A stretch of DNA of 37,300 bases from Nocardia vermiculata NBRC 100427 (GTDB lineage Bacteria > Actinomycetota > Actinomycetes > Mycobacteriales > Mycobacteriaceae), in assembly GCF_001613265.1 (NCBI RefSeq), contig NZ_BDCA01000009.1, positions 1 to 37,300 of the forward strand, in the 5' to 3' direction. The notes beneath the pieces were generated by a model. It saw only the letters and a list, made by a program, of their open reading frames with translations, was not told where the DNA came from and ran no database searches. A program made the position numbers and the translations under genes. Below are positions 1-7,129 of the stretch, piece after piece (positions within the stretch are counted from its first letter, which is position 1; the number at the start of each line of letters is the position of its first letter).

Positions 1-399
1 GGAGGGGGTCTCGCTCGCGATGTCGCGGAGCTGCGGGAGGTCCGCGAGTACGTAGAGAAGGTGCGCACCGCACGCGAAGCGGCCGGCACTGTGGAACGGG
101 AACGGCAAGAAGCCGCCACAACAGCGGAGCGCGAGCGGCAGGAGCGCGAAGCTGGAGAGCGCGAACTGCGAGAGCGGCGGGCGGCCGAACGTGACCACAA
201 GGAACGAGAAGTCGCCGACGCCCTACTGCGGGCAAGGTTGCCTCCGGACGTCACGGATTTGATGCTCAAAGGCCGCCCGACTCCCGGGCTGCAGTCTCCG
301 CATCGGGAGCCGCCTTCGCCGGGATCTACTCGTGGCGGCCGGGCAGGGCTGGCGCGATCTCGCGAGCGCGGACGTGAGGGCAGGGGGCGGGAACGGTAA
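1..399 (+). CDS. C-terminal part of a coiled-coil protein of unknown function (cut by window edge)
   Basis: The frame is open from base 1 to the stop at 397-399, so the true start lies outside the window. The visible 132 residues begin with a long, highly charged Glu/Arg/Ala helix (repeats such as ERERQEA and ERELRERR) that should form a coiled coil. A Pro/Gly/Arg-rich tail follows. No catalytic motif is visible and I do not recognise a family. The last 40 residues are low complexity, so the 3' end may be eroded. Next gene starts about 100 bases downstream on the same strand. Confidence 0.5.
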   Translation, partial: GGGLARDVAELREVREYVEKVRTAREAAGTVERERQEAATTAERERQEREAGERELRERRAAERDHKEREVADALLRARLPPDVTDLMLKGRPTPGLQSPHREPPSPGSTRGGRAGLARSRERGREGRGRER

Positions 400-503
400 T
401 CGCTGAGGAACAGTACGCGCGGTGTGCGTCTCGTGTCGTGGGCAAACTGCTCCTCGTAGCGGGTACCTTGCGTTGGATAATCCGCGAGGCTTTGGGAGTT
501 GCC

Positions 504-1700
504 GTGAGGCGCAGCTGGTTACGGCGATCGATCATCGCAGGTGCGGTAGCGCTCATGGCCTGCACAGCTCAGTCGGGGGTAGCCGCAGCGACCCCCTCAT
601 CGAGCCATGTCGTGGTGAGCTTGCCCGCGCCGACGGGCCCCTACCCGGTCGGCATCAGTGATTGGCAGCTCGACGATCTCCATCGTGTGGATCCATGGAC
701 GGGGAAGAACCGTGAGCTGTTGGTGCAGATCTGGTATCCCGCTGCCGGTCGCCCGACCTCGCAGACTGCGGTGTGGATGCCGCCCGGTGGCAGAGCAGAA
801 CAGACCGACTATCTCACCCAGCTCGGTGTTCCTTCCGGCAGTTGGACTTTGGCGCCCAGTTACAGCCATCGGGACACACCGGCTCCCGCCGACGGACGAA
901 AGTTCCCGGTACTGCTGAATTCCCCCGGCATGGACGACACGACCGGGTGGAGCACTGCCCAAGCCGAAGACCTGGCCAGCCATGGCTACATCGTGGTCGC
1001 GATCAACCACACCCACGAAGCCTTCGCGGTCCAATTTCCCGACGGACACACCGAGCACAGTCGGGTGCCGCTGGATTCGCCGCAACACGTCCTGTCGGAT
1101 CTCCTGTTGCCGACCAGAGTCGCTGATGCTCGGTTCGTCCTCGACCGGCTGGCCGCGGCCACCGAACATCCGGACAGCACAGGACTTCCGCAGCATCTTG
1201 CCGAAGATCTCGATCTGTCGAAGGTAGGCATGTTCGGCCACTCACTGGGCGGGTCGACAACCGCGCAGACCATGCATGACGATCACCGAATCCGTGCCGG
1301 TGTCGATCTGGACGGGCCGATCTTAGGATCCGTCGCCGCCGATGGACTCGACCGACCGCTACTGATGCTGGCCAGCGACACTTCGCCTTGGTTCGGCAAC
1401 CCGGGCTGGGAATCACGCTGGGCAGCGAACACGGGAATCAAGATCCCGTTGCGCATCGCAGGAACCCGGCACATGTCGCTATGCGACCAACAGGTCATCC
1501 TGACGCAGTTGTCCGCGGCCGGTCTGCTCGATCCCGCGAAGAAGACCGAAGCCGTAGGAACTATCGACGCGGCCCGTTCGACCGATCTACAACGCGCATA
1601 CCTACTTGCCTACTTCGATGCCACCTTCGGCCGCACCGACGCCGACATACCCCGAGTGCTTGGCCGCTTGGGCCAGCCGGAAATGCTGCCGCACCCTTGA
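504..1700 (+). CDS. Secreted alpha/beta hydrolase, PAF-acetylhydrolase/lipase-like
   Basis: Predicted exported serine esterase of about 398 residues. I chose the GTG at 504 because a GGGAG sits 5 bases upstream and it gives a compact signal peptide (VRRSWLRRS, hydrophobic core, Ala-rich cleavage region before TPSSS); a longer GTG start at 438 is possible. The core contains IWYPAA, FPVLLNSPGMD, and GYIVVAINHTH, then the nucleophile elbow GHSLGG. An acidic candidate lies in VDLDGP and the catalytic His candidate in GTRHMSLCDQ. This layout is that of platelet-activating-factor acetylhydrolase-like hydrolases, whose known substrates are short-chain or oxidised phospholipids; the substrate here is unknown. 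The Cys in LMAC could make it a lipoprotein, but Met at -2 is atypical. Confidence 0.8.
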   Translation: MRRSWLRRSIIAGAVALMACTAQSGVAAATPSSSHVVVSLPAPTGPYPVGISDWQLDDLHRVDPWTGKNRELLVQIWYPAAGRPTSQTAVWMPPGGRAEQTDYLTQLGVPSGSWTLAPSYSHRDTPAPADGRKFPVLLNSPGMDDTTGWSTAQAEDLASHGYIVVAINHTHEAFAVQFPDGHTEHSRVPLDSPQHVLSDLLLPTRVADARFVLDRLAAATEHPDSTGLPQHLAEDLDLSKVGMFGHSLGGSTTAQTMHDDHRIRAGVDLDGPILGSVAADGLDRPLLMLASDTSPWFGNPGWESRWAANTGIKIPLRIAGTRHMSLCDQQVILTQLSAAGLLDPAKKTEAVGTIDAARSTDLQRAYLLAYFDATFGRTDADIPRVLGRLGQPEMLPHP

Positions 1701-1874
1701 GCTCATTCCTCGATTGGAAGGTCGTGTCACGAAATGCCCTTCCTAACACGATGTGAGGGGACGGTAGATCGGCCGTCGGAATCCACTGGGGGGTTGTGAA
1801 GGCCACGCATCCCCTCGGCCCAGCGGATCTTCGCATCAGGCGCCAGGCGTACCGCGCGCCGCCGGCGGGGGCGG
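1701..1874. other. Intergenic region between convergent genes
   Basis: 174 bases between the hydrolase and the TetR gene, which end facing each other. GGAAGG and CCTTCC about 16 bases apart (near 1717-1744) could pair as a weak hairpin, but there is no clear intrinsic terminator and no convincing ORF. Confidence 0.4.
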
Positions 1875-2459
1875 TCAGGGCGTGGTCGGCAGTGCGTTGT
1901 CCAGGAGGATCTCCGCTGCCGTCCGCGCGTGCCGGCCGTAGTTCGGGTCGTCCAGCACCATGGCGCGGCTGGCGGCGCCGTCGGCGAGGGTCACGAGCTG
2001 CTCGGCGAGGGCGGAGGGTTCGCGGCAGCCCAGTTCCGCTGCTAGTTCGGCCACCAGACGTACCATCAGCATTTTCTGTTCGCGGGCATAGCAGTGGACC
2101 GCGTTTCCAGGGTCGGGAAACTCCACGGCGGCATCGATGAACGGGCATCCGCGCACCGGATCCGCCCCGGCCGGGGGCGGGTCGAACAGTGTGAGGATCC
2201 GCTTCCGGGGAGGGATGTCCGTCCGTGTCAGCGCGCCCTCCAGCGTGCGCCCCGTCGAGGCGAGGTCCTCGAGGTAGGCGAGGACCAGCTCGTCCTTGGT
2301 CCTGAAGTGAGCGTAGAGGGTGCGCTTGGACACCGGCGCCCGCTCCGCGACCTGCTCCATGCCGGTCGCGTTGATCCCTTGGGTTGCAAACAGTCCGGCT
2401 GCGGCGGCCAGGATGCGCTCCCGGCCCCCGCGTCCCTGCCGTCGAGACGCCGTGGTCAT
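1875..2459 (-). CDS. TetR-family transcriptional repressor
   Basis: 194 residues, the usual TetR length. The N-terminal helix-turn-helix is clear: RERILAAAAGLFATQGINAT, then MEQVAERAPVSKRTLYAHFRTKDELV (about residues 13-60). The C-terminal ligand domain is only loosely conserved, and contains CPFIDAAVEF and YAREQKMLMVRL, typical of TetR proteins of the AcrR type. The gene is divergent from a nitroreductase gene. Two inverted repeats of one design lie in the shared 100-base spacer, one immediately upstream of this start codon, so the protein probably represses both itself and the nitroreductase. The inducer is unknown; a nitro- or quinone-type compound would fit the partner, but that is inference. 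Confidence 0.9.
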   Translation of the reverse strand: MTTASRRQGRGGRERILAAAAGLFATQGINATGMEQVAERAPVSKRTLYAHFRTKDELVLAYLEDLASTGRTLEGALTRTDIPPRKRILTLFDPPPAGADPVRGCPFIDAAVEFPDPGNAVHCYAREQKMLMVRLVAELAAELGCREPSALAEQLVTLADGAASRAMVLDDPNYGRHARTAAEILLDNALPTTP

Positions 2460-2464
2460 GACGT

Positions 2465-2486
2465 AAGTATACGTCCCCGTTTACTT
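2465..2486. promoter_or_regulatory. Imperfect TetR operator (autoregulatory site)
   Basis: AAGTATACG, four bases TCCC, then CGTTTACTT. The right arm is identical to that of the perfect site at 2513-2540 and the left arm differs from perfect symmetry at two bases. It starts five bases upstream of the tetR ATG, where bound repressor would block tetR expression. Confidence 0.65.
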
Positions 2487-2512
2487 CGGAGGAGTGGCTG
2501 TCTATAGTGGAT

Positions 2513-2540
2513 TCCAAGTAAACGACACCGTTTACTTGGA
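2513..2540. promoter_or_regulatory. Perfect TetR operator in front of the nitroreductase gene
   Basis: Perfect inverted repeat with 12-base arms: TCCAAGTAAACG, spacer ACAC, CGTTTACTTGGA. It ends 19 bases before the nitroreductase start and shares arms and spacer length with the site at 2465-2486. A palindrome in a divergent tetR/target spacer is the normal operator arrangement for this family. Confidence 0.8.
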
Positions 2541-2559
2541 CGAATTCAGGGAGAGTTCC

Positions 2560-3303
2560 ATGAGCGGACCGGTCTGTACCCGGACACGGACGAGCGAGGC
2601 GCCGGCCACCGGCGGATCACGGAGGGGCGAGACACCGACGTGGGAGTATGCCGAGCAGTTGATCCGAGGGCGCCACGCGACTCGCGCCTTCCGTCCCGAC
2701 CCGGTCCCCCCGGACACTCTGCGCGCGATCTTCTCGCTGGCCGGCGCCGCGCCGTCCAACTCCAACGCGCAGCCGTGGAGAGTCGAGGTGGTCGGCGGCG
2801 CGCAGCGAGACCGCCTGGCCGACGCCCTGCGAACGGCCCACGCCGAGCGACGCGTCACGCCCGACTACCCGTACTCCGAGGACATGTACACGCCCGTCCA
2901 CCAGGAGCGGCGGGCCGCCTTCGGCGCCGACCTGTACGGAGCGCTGGGCATCGGCCCCAACGACCACACTGCCCGCGCAGCCTACGACGCGAAGAGCTTG
3001 GGCTTCTACGGAGCGCCCCACGCCGCGTTCCTGTTCGTCACCGGCGACGGCGGGCCGCGACTGGCTGCCGACGCGGGCACCTACCTGCAGACACTGCTGC
3101 TGGCCATGGCCGCTTATGGCGTGGCCAGTTGCCCGCAGGGCCTACTCAGCTTCTACGCCGACACCGCCCGCGACCAACTCGGAGTGGACGAGGGGAAGCT
3201 GCTCGTGGGGATCTCTTTCGGGTACGCCGACGAGAACGCGCCGGTGAACCAGGTCACGACCAGCCGGGCGGCGCTGGAGGTAACCACCACATTCCACATC
3301 TAG
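2560..3303 (+). CDS. Nitroreductase-family FMN oxidoreductase
   Basis: 247 residues. The ATG at 2560 is preceded by GGGAG at good spacing, whereas an upstream ATG at 2494 would place the operator inside the coding region. Nitroreductase-fold signatures: RHATRAFRPDPVPPDTLRAIFSLAGAAPSNSNAQPWR (FMN phosphate and ribityl contacts, about residues 37-75), then the C-terminal YLQTLLLAMAAYGVASCPQG and LLVGISFGYAD. The family uses NAD(P)H to reduce nitroaromatics, quinones or flavins; the natural substrate cannot be read from sequence. Expression is probably controlled by the divergent TetR protein through the palindrome just upstream. About 30 N-terminal residues rich in Thr/Arg/Gly precede the fold. 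Confidence 0.88.
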   Translation: MSGPVCTRTRTSEAPATGGSRRGETPTWEYAEQLIRGRHATRAFRPDPVPPDTLRAIFSLAGAAPSNSNAQPWRVEVVGGAQRDRLADALRTAHAERRVTPDYPYSEDMYTPVHQERRAAFGADLYGALGIGPNDHTARAAYDAKSLGFYGAPHAAFLFVTGDGGPRLAADAGTYLQTLLLAMAAYGVASCPQGLLSFYADTARDQLGVDEGKLLVGISFGYADENAPVNQVTTSRAALEVTTTFHI

Positions 3304-3331
3304 CGCCGGTCGCGAAAGGTGATCGTCATAG

Positions 3332-3727
3332 TCACTCGTCGAGGGCGGCCTGCTGCAAACGGTCGGTCAGTAGGCCCCGGAAATGCGGGCACGTCGTGAT
3401 GTCGTCGTGCGTGCATTCCAGCCCGCCCTCGAGCATGTCGAGCGCAGCCTGTGCGCGGGCGATGCGCGCCAGCAGTTTTTCGCGATGCCGGGCCATCGCC
3501 TCGTGGCGCGCCGGCGCGGACCGGACCGTGAGCATCGTGCGGATGTCGGCGAGTCCGAAGCCTGCTTCCTTCGAGATGAGGATCGCGGCCACCCGGTACA
3601 CGTCCGCGTCGGCGTAACGGCGACGGTCACCGACGCGGGCCGGTGCCAGCAGGCCTTGCGCCTCCCAATGCCGCAACACGTGCGTCGGCAACCCGAACTG
3701 GGCGGCAACCTCACCGATTGACTTCAT
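3332..3727 (-). CDS. MerR-family transcriptional regulator (first of two)
   Basis: 131 residues from the ATG at 3727, which begins exactly at the MerR domain (MKSIGEVAAQFGLPTHVLRHWEAQGLL, then RRRYADADVYRVAAILISKEAGFGLADI). A central dimerisation helix follows (ARHREKLLARIARAQAALDMLEGG). The tail carries Cys-Thr-His and Cys-Pro-His in ECTHDDITTCPHF, which could bind metal or sense redox state; this is inference. The start lies only 19 bases from the divergent methyltransferase ATG, so both genes are probably leaderless or nearly so and share a promoter region that this protein may control. The 3' end converges on the nitroreductase. Confidence 0.88.
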   Translation of the reverse strand: MKSIGEVAAQFGLPTHVLRHWEAQGLLAPARVGDRRRYADADVYRVAAILISKEAGFGLADIRTMLTVRSAPARHEAMARHREKLLARIARAQAALDMLEGGLECTHDDITTCPHFRGLLTDRLQQAALDE

Positions 3728-3746
3728 GTCGACATTAACTCGCACA

Positions 3747-4445
3747 ATGGCGACCATGTCCACACTGCTCAGCCTCCTCGACGCCTTCGACGACCGACCG
3801 GAAGCCCGCAATCTGCGCGAACTCACCTACCGAGGATTGGGCGACGCCGTTGTCGACGTCGGCTGCGGGGGTGGACGCGCCGTCGGTGAATTGACCGCCC
3901 GAGGGGCCAACGCCATCGGCATCGACTCGAACCCCACCATGATCGAGGCCGCCATCGAGCGCTGGCCCGCGGGCGAGTTCCGCATCGGTGATGCCACCGC
4001 GCTGCCGCTGCCCGACGGCTCCGTCACCGGCTACCGCGCCGACAAGGTCCTGCACGCGCTCACCGAACCCGAACAAGCCGTTGCCGAAGCCCGCCGGGTG
4101 CTGGCCGGCAACGGGCGTGCGGTACTCGTCGGCCAGGACTGGGACACGATCGTGATCGACTCCGACGACCCCGAACTCACCCGCACGCTCGTACACGCAC
4201 GCGCCGACACTCTGCCGAACCCGAGGATCGCCCGCCGATACCGGAACCTGCTGCTGGACAACGGGTTCGTCGACGTCTCCGTCGAGGTCCATACGACCGT
4301 CTTCACAGACGAGACATGCCTGCCGATGCTCGCCAACATCGCAGGAGAGGGCGACTGGTTCGACGCCCAAGCCCGCCGAGCACGCAACGACCGCCTGTTC
4401 GTCGCCCTCCCGATCTTTCTGGTCTCCGGGACGCGCGCGAAATGA
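3747..4445 (+). CDS. SAM-dependent methyltransferase (class I)
   Basis: About 232 residues, Rossmann methyltransferase of the Methyltransf_11 type. Motif I is DAVVDVGCGGGRAVGEL (about residues 32-48), the acidic residue ending strand 2 is in AIGIDSN, and motif II/III regions are FRIGDATALPLPDGSV and VLAGNGRAVLVGQDWD. Such proteins methylate small molecules; no substrate-specific feature is visible. ATGs at 3747 and 3756 are both possible; the ORF opening at 3726 overlaps the divergent merR start and is less likely. Divergent from, and probably regulated by, the adjacent MerR protein. Confidence 0.82.
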   Translation: MATMSTLLSLLDAFDDRPEARNLRELTYRGLGDAVVDVGCGGGRAVGELTARGANAIGIDSNPTMIEAAIERWPAGEFRIGDATALPLPDGSVTGYRADKVLHALTEPEQAVAEARRVLAGNGRAVLVGQDWDTIVIDSDDPELTRTLVHARADTLPNPRIARRYRNLLLDNGFVDVSVEVHTTVFTDETCLPMLANIAGEGDWFDAQARRARNDRLFVALPIFLVSGTRAK

Positions 4446-4520
4446 GTTCAGCGGTGCGGCCCGCTGTGCTCGCGCAAAACCACCGCCGACCAGCGCGCCA
4501 ACGGCACAGCACATCGGCGT

Positions 4521-4552
4521 TTGACCCTGACGCGGCGTCAACCCCGCAATAT
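4521..4552 (+). promoter_or_regulatory. Putative MerR-type promoter with long spacer and internal palindrome
   Basis: TTGACC at 4521-4526 and CAATAT at 4547-4552 are separated by 20 bases, longer than the 17 typical of sigma-70 promoters and close to the 19-20 used by MerR regulators. The spacer holds a perfect inverted repeat, TGACGC-G-GCGTCA (4528-4540). Transcription would begin near 4559-4560, at the ATG of the hydrolase, giving a leaderless mRNA. A MerR gene lies just downstream at 5392. Confidence 0.45.
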
Positions 4553-4559
4553 GGTCGGC

Positions 4560-5342
4560 ATGGCTGCGAGTACCGATCACTTTCTGATCCGCCGGGACGG
4601 CGCCACGATTGCGGTGTCGCGCGGCGGGCAGGGACAGCCGCTGATCCTGTGTCCCGGCCTCCTCACCACGCAGGCTGATCTGCACGAGCTGACCGAACTG
4701 CTCTGCCTCGACCATGATGTGGTGACCTTCGATCCGCGGGGTCACGGCCGCTCCTCGCCCGCCGACCGGTACACCTTCGACGCGTTCCTGGGCGATTTCA
4801 CCGCTGTTATGACGCAGGTCGACTTACCGATGCCGCCGGTGCTCGTGGGCCACTCGCTGGGCGCGGACCTGGTCGTGCACTACGCCTGCGACCATCCCGC
4901 CTCCGCTGCGGCGATAGTGCTCATCGACGGCGCGAACCCGGTGCCCGAACCGTTCGTCACCGAGGCCGATCTACCGGAGTTCCGAGCGATGGCCGAAGAC
5001 TTGGCGGCAGCGAACGAGGACGCCCGCGACACCCCACATCAGGTCTTGCTGTCCGCACAGGAAATCCTCGACCTGAATCTCGAGGTGGACATCGTGCGGT
5101 CTGCAATTCTCGACCGGTACCGAAAGATCGACTGTCCGATCAGCATGATCATGTCGACGGCGATGGCCGGGAACAGTGTCGAAGGTCGTGCACCGTGGCG
5201 TAATCGGAATTGGCGCGCCGGTATCGAACGGCTGGTCCACGACCAGCCGCGCATCTCCACAACCTGGCTCGACGCCGGTCACGGGCTGCTCGTCACCCAT
5301 GCCCGGGAAATCACCCGGATCATCAGCAACACGCAGCGATGA
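4560..5342 (+). CDS. Alpha/beta hydrolase-fold enzyme
   Basis: 260 residues from the ATG at 4560. Canonical fold markers: PLILCPGLLTTQADLHELTELL (oxyanion region), VVTFDPRGHGRSSPADRY, nucleophile elbow VLVGHSLGADLV (Ser near residue 100), IVLIDGANP, and a C-terminal His in DAGHGLLVTHARE. This resembles small esterases or epoxide-hydrolase/haloperoxidase-type hydrolases; the substrate cannot be assigned. The cap region (about 130-200) is short. A long-spacer promoter precedes it and the MerR-family gene at 5392 follows after 49 bases on the same strand, so the two may form one regulated unit. ATGs at 4521 and 4551 are alternatives, but the first overlaps the putative promoter. Confidence 0.82.
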   Translation: MAASTDHFLIRRDGATIAVSRGGQGQPLILCPGLLTTQADLHELTELLCLDHDVVTFDPRGHGRSSPADRYTFDAFLGDFTAVMTQVDLPMPPVLVGHSLGADLVVHYACDHPASAAAIVLIDGANPVPEPFVTEADLPEFRAMAEDLAAANEDARDTPHQVLLSAQEILDLNLEVDIVRSAILDRYRKIDCPISMIMSTAMAGNSVEGRAPWRNRNWRAGIERLVHDQPRISTTWLDAGHGLLVTHAREITRIISNTQR

Positions 5343-5391
5343 GCGGTTAACCCCATGTCACAACAATTCTCAGTCCAAGGAGACTGATCCT

Positions 5392-6222
5392 GTGCTGACA
5401 ATCAGCGAGATCGCCTCCTACGCGGGAGTGACGGTGCGGGCGGTGCGGCACTATCATGCCATCGGCCTGCTGCCCGAGCCCGGCCGCGACCACTCGGGTT
5501 ACCGACGCTACGACGCCGCGGCGGTAGTGGATCTGATCAGGATCCGGACTCTCGCCGAGGCCGGAGTTCCGTTGGCACGCGTGCGGGAACTCCTCCGGGC
5601 CGACGCGGAGGAGTTCGCGTCGGCAGTCGGCAAGATCGACAAGCAGTTGCGGGCGGAAATCCGGCAGCGGCAGCGCCTGCGCAAGCGGATCGCGAACCTG
5701 GCGGCCGGAGATAATCTGGCGCTGCCTCCGGAGCTGGTCGAATTTCTCGACCAGCTCCGGAGCATGGGCGTCGACGAGCGGGTCGTCCGGGTGGAACGCG
5801 ACGGCTGGATACCATTGATCGCCCACTCGCCGGGGCACAGCCTGGAGCTGATCAGCCGCAAGCGAAAACAGATGACCGACCCGCGCCTGTTCGGCTTCTA
5901 TCTCACACTGAGCCAGGCTGTGGACCGGACCGACGATCGGAACCTCACCGAGCTGGCCGACACGATGGCCTCTTATCTCACACAGATGGCCGATGAACAG
6001 GGCGAGGACTATCTCAACGATCCCGGCATCGAGCCACCGTTGGCCGAACTGCTGGACGATCTCGCGTTCGACAGCTGGCCGCCGGCCCGTCGATTGACAG
6101 AACTACTGGCGATGCGAGGGTGGACCGGGTGGACCAAACTCGAGCGCACAGTTCCCCTACCGCCTAGAGTCCCCGTCCGTCGCAACAGATCAGCAGAACA
6201 GTCCGACCGGCCACCAGCGTAG
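5392..6222 (+). CDS. MerR-family transcriptional regulator with large C-terminal domain (second of two)
   Basis: 276 residues starting at GTG 5392, which has AAGGAG at proper spacing; the longer ORF runs antisense-like through the hydrolase 3' end and is rejected. Residues 1-70 are a standard MerR DNA-binding domain (LTISEIASYAGVTVRAVRHY, GYRRYDAAAVVDLIRIRTLAEAGV). A charged linker helix follows (KIDKQLRAEIRQRQRLRKRIANL). About 170 residues remain with no recognised ligand domain, including FGFYLTLSQAVDRTDDRNLTELAD and a Trp-rich end. It may sense a small molecule related to the neighbouring hydrolase. The last 20 residues are basic and polar. Confidence 0.85.
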   Translation: MLTISEIASYAGVTVRAVRHYHAIGLLPEPGRDHSGYRRYDAAAVVDLIRIRTLAEAGVPLARVRELLRADAEEFASAVGKIDKQLRAEIRQRQRLRKRIANLAAGDNLALPPELVEFLDQLRSMGVDERVVRVERDGWIPLIAHSPGHSLELISRKRKQMTDPRLFGFYLTLSQAVDRTDDRNLTELADTMASYLTQMADEQGEDYLNDPGIEPPLAELLDDLAFDSWPPARRLTELLAMRGWTGWTKLERTVPLPPRVPVRRNRSAEQSDRPPA

Positions 6223-6244
6223 ATATCGTCGATATCGGGAGGTA

Positions 6245-6469
6245 GTGGTTATAACAGACATCCTGATCCGGGACATTCCGGATTCCCAGATCGAGCAGAT
6301 CGATCGCCGCGCCCAGCACGCAGGGTTGTCCCGCAGCGAGTTCGTGCGACAGTGGATCGTTAGCGACTTCCGCCCTGCAGCGCAGGTCACCACCCACGAC
6401 CTCGAACGTCTCGAAGCACTCGCACAGGACTTGGACGATCCGGATGTCATAGGACTGGCGTGGTCATGA
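6245..6469 (+). CDS. VapB/FitA-like ribbon-helix-helix antitoxin, orphaned
   Basis: 74 residues from GTG 6245, with GGGAGG directly upstream. The N-terminus is a ribbon-helix-helix DNA-binding domain (ITDILIRDIPDSQIEQIDRRAQHAGLSRSEFVRQWI), as in VapB/FitA antitoxins. The C-terminal part (DLERLEALAQDLDDPDVIGLAWS) resembles the toxin-binding tail. Such antitoxins neutralise a PIN-domain RNase encoded immediately downstream and repress their own promoter. Here the downstream toxin is cut to about 12 codons, so the antitoxin has no intact local partner. Confidence 0.8.
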   Translation: MVITDILIRDIPDSQIEQIDRRAQHAGLSRSEFVRQWIVSDFRPAAQVTTHDLERLEALAQDLDDPDVIGLAWS

Positions 6470-6504
6470 GCACTCGTCCGTGGTTGATCGAGAGTCTGCC
6501 TTGA
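6466..6504 (+). pseudogene. Remnant 5' end of a vapC-type PIN toxin gene
   Basis: An ATG overlaps the antitoxin stop codon (ATGA), the usual vapBC junction. It opens a 12-codon frame, MSTRPWLIESLP, then TGA. The start resembles PIN toxins, which typically read WLIDTSALVRL here with the Asp being catalytic. The homology stops after WLI, where Glu replaces the expected Asp. No continuation is visible in the other frames over the next 200 bases, so the rest appears deleted. Confidence 0.55.
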
Positions 6505-6698
6505 TGTGACTCGCTTCCCCAGCCAGCAGTACACAACCCGAGGATGACATCACTGACCTGGGTCCTGACTGTCGGTTCGATCGCAAACCGTCTTGGATAC
6601 TTCGTTTTTCGGCGATCGATCAGGCCAGGTCAAGGCAGCGAGGAACACCGTCGCAGGAACTGCGATGGCGACGACCAGACCTCCCTCCCAACCGATCA
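6505..6698. other. Gene-free stretch after the toxin remnant
   Basis: About 190 bases of lower apparent coding quality (runs such as TTCGTTTTTCGG). The ORFs here read as shadows without family resemblance. It probably marks the scar of the event that removed the toxin. Confidence 0.35.
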
Positions 6699-6998
6699 TC
6701 ACACTCCTCCAAACGCCGACCAGCGCGCGAACGACAGCCGTGGAGAGACGATTTCAACGTCTGCGACGTGCATCAGGTTGTTGATCGTCAACGGATCCAG
6801 GTGCATCGGCGCCGGAAGGACCACGACGTCCACATCGAGGGTACGGACGCGGTCGGTAAGCCCCAGGATTGGCGAGTCATCCCAGATGAGTCCGTAGCCG
6901 AGTCGTCGACATAACCGGCACACTTGGGCCGAGTCCCACTCGTACGCGGTGCTGATGCCGGAATCCACCCAACCCAACGCAGTCGGTCGCCACCTCAT
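6699..6998 (-). CDS. Small conserved actinobacterial protein of unknown function
   Basis: 99 residues from ATG 6998 (MRWRPTALGWVDSG). It contains CRLCRRLGYGLIWDD, then VRTLDVDVVVLPAPMHLDPLTINNLMHVADVEIVSPRLSFARW. The pattern TALGYL.., RLGY, R..DVDAV..P and ADV..VSP...ARW is one I associate with a family of small proteins frequent in Nocardia and relatives, loosely like the start of serine-resolvase folds but without a clear catalytic Ser. Function unknown. It is divergent from the HTH-DUF5919 gene at 7130 and shares its upstream region. A longer start at 7142 would run through that promoter and is less likely. Confidence 0.6.
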   Translation of the reverse strand: MRWRPTALGWVDSGISTAYEWDSAQVCRLCRRLGYGLIWDDSPILGLTDRVRTLDVDVVVLPAPMHLDPLTINNLMHVADVEIVSPRLSFARWSAFGGV

Positions 6999-7045
6999 GT
7001 CCAGCTCGAATCCGTGATCATAAGTGCAAGCATCTGCTCTGACCT

Positions 7046-7110
7046 GGGACGTTGCCACCCTCTTTCCAGGACGTTCGGGACGTTTCAGGTCTACAATTCG
7101 GAACGTCCCG
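7046..7110 (+). promoter_or_regulatory. Repeated GGGACGTT operator and promoter for the HTH-NUDIX unit
   Basis: Direct copies GGGACGTT (7046-7053), AGGACGTT (7068-7075) and GGGACGTT (7077-7084), followed by an inverted copy AACGTCCC (7102-7109). CGGGACGTT (7076-7084) and AACGTCCCG (7102-7110) form perfect 9-base arms. A TACAAT box (7092-7097) lies between the arms, so a protein bound to the palindrome would cover the -10 region and start site. The HTH protein encoded at 7130 is the obvious candidate. Confidence 0.6.
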
Positions 7111-7129
7111 ATCGCAGGCAGGGGGTACT

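Noticed and set aside
1561..2517. 318-residue minus-strand ORF spanning the TetR gene and part of the hydrolase
   Set aside because: It is frame-shifted from the TetR reading, rich in Arg/Pro/Gly, and overlaps two well-supported genes.
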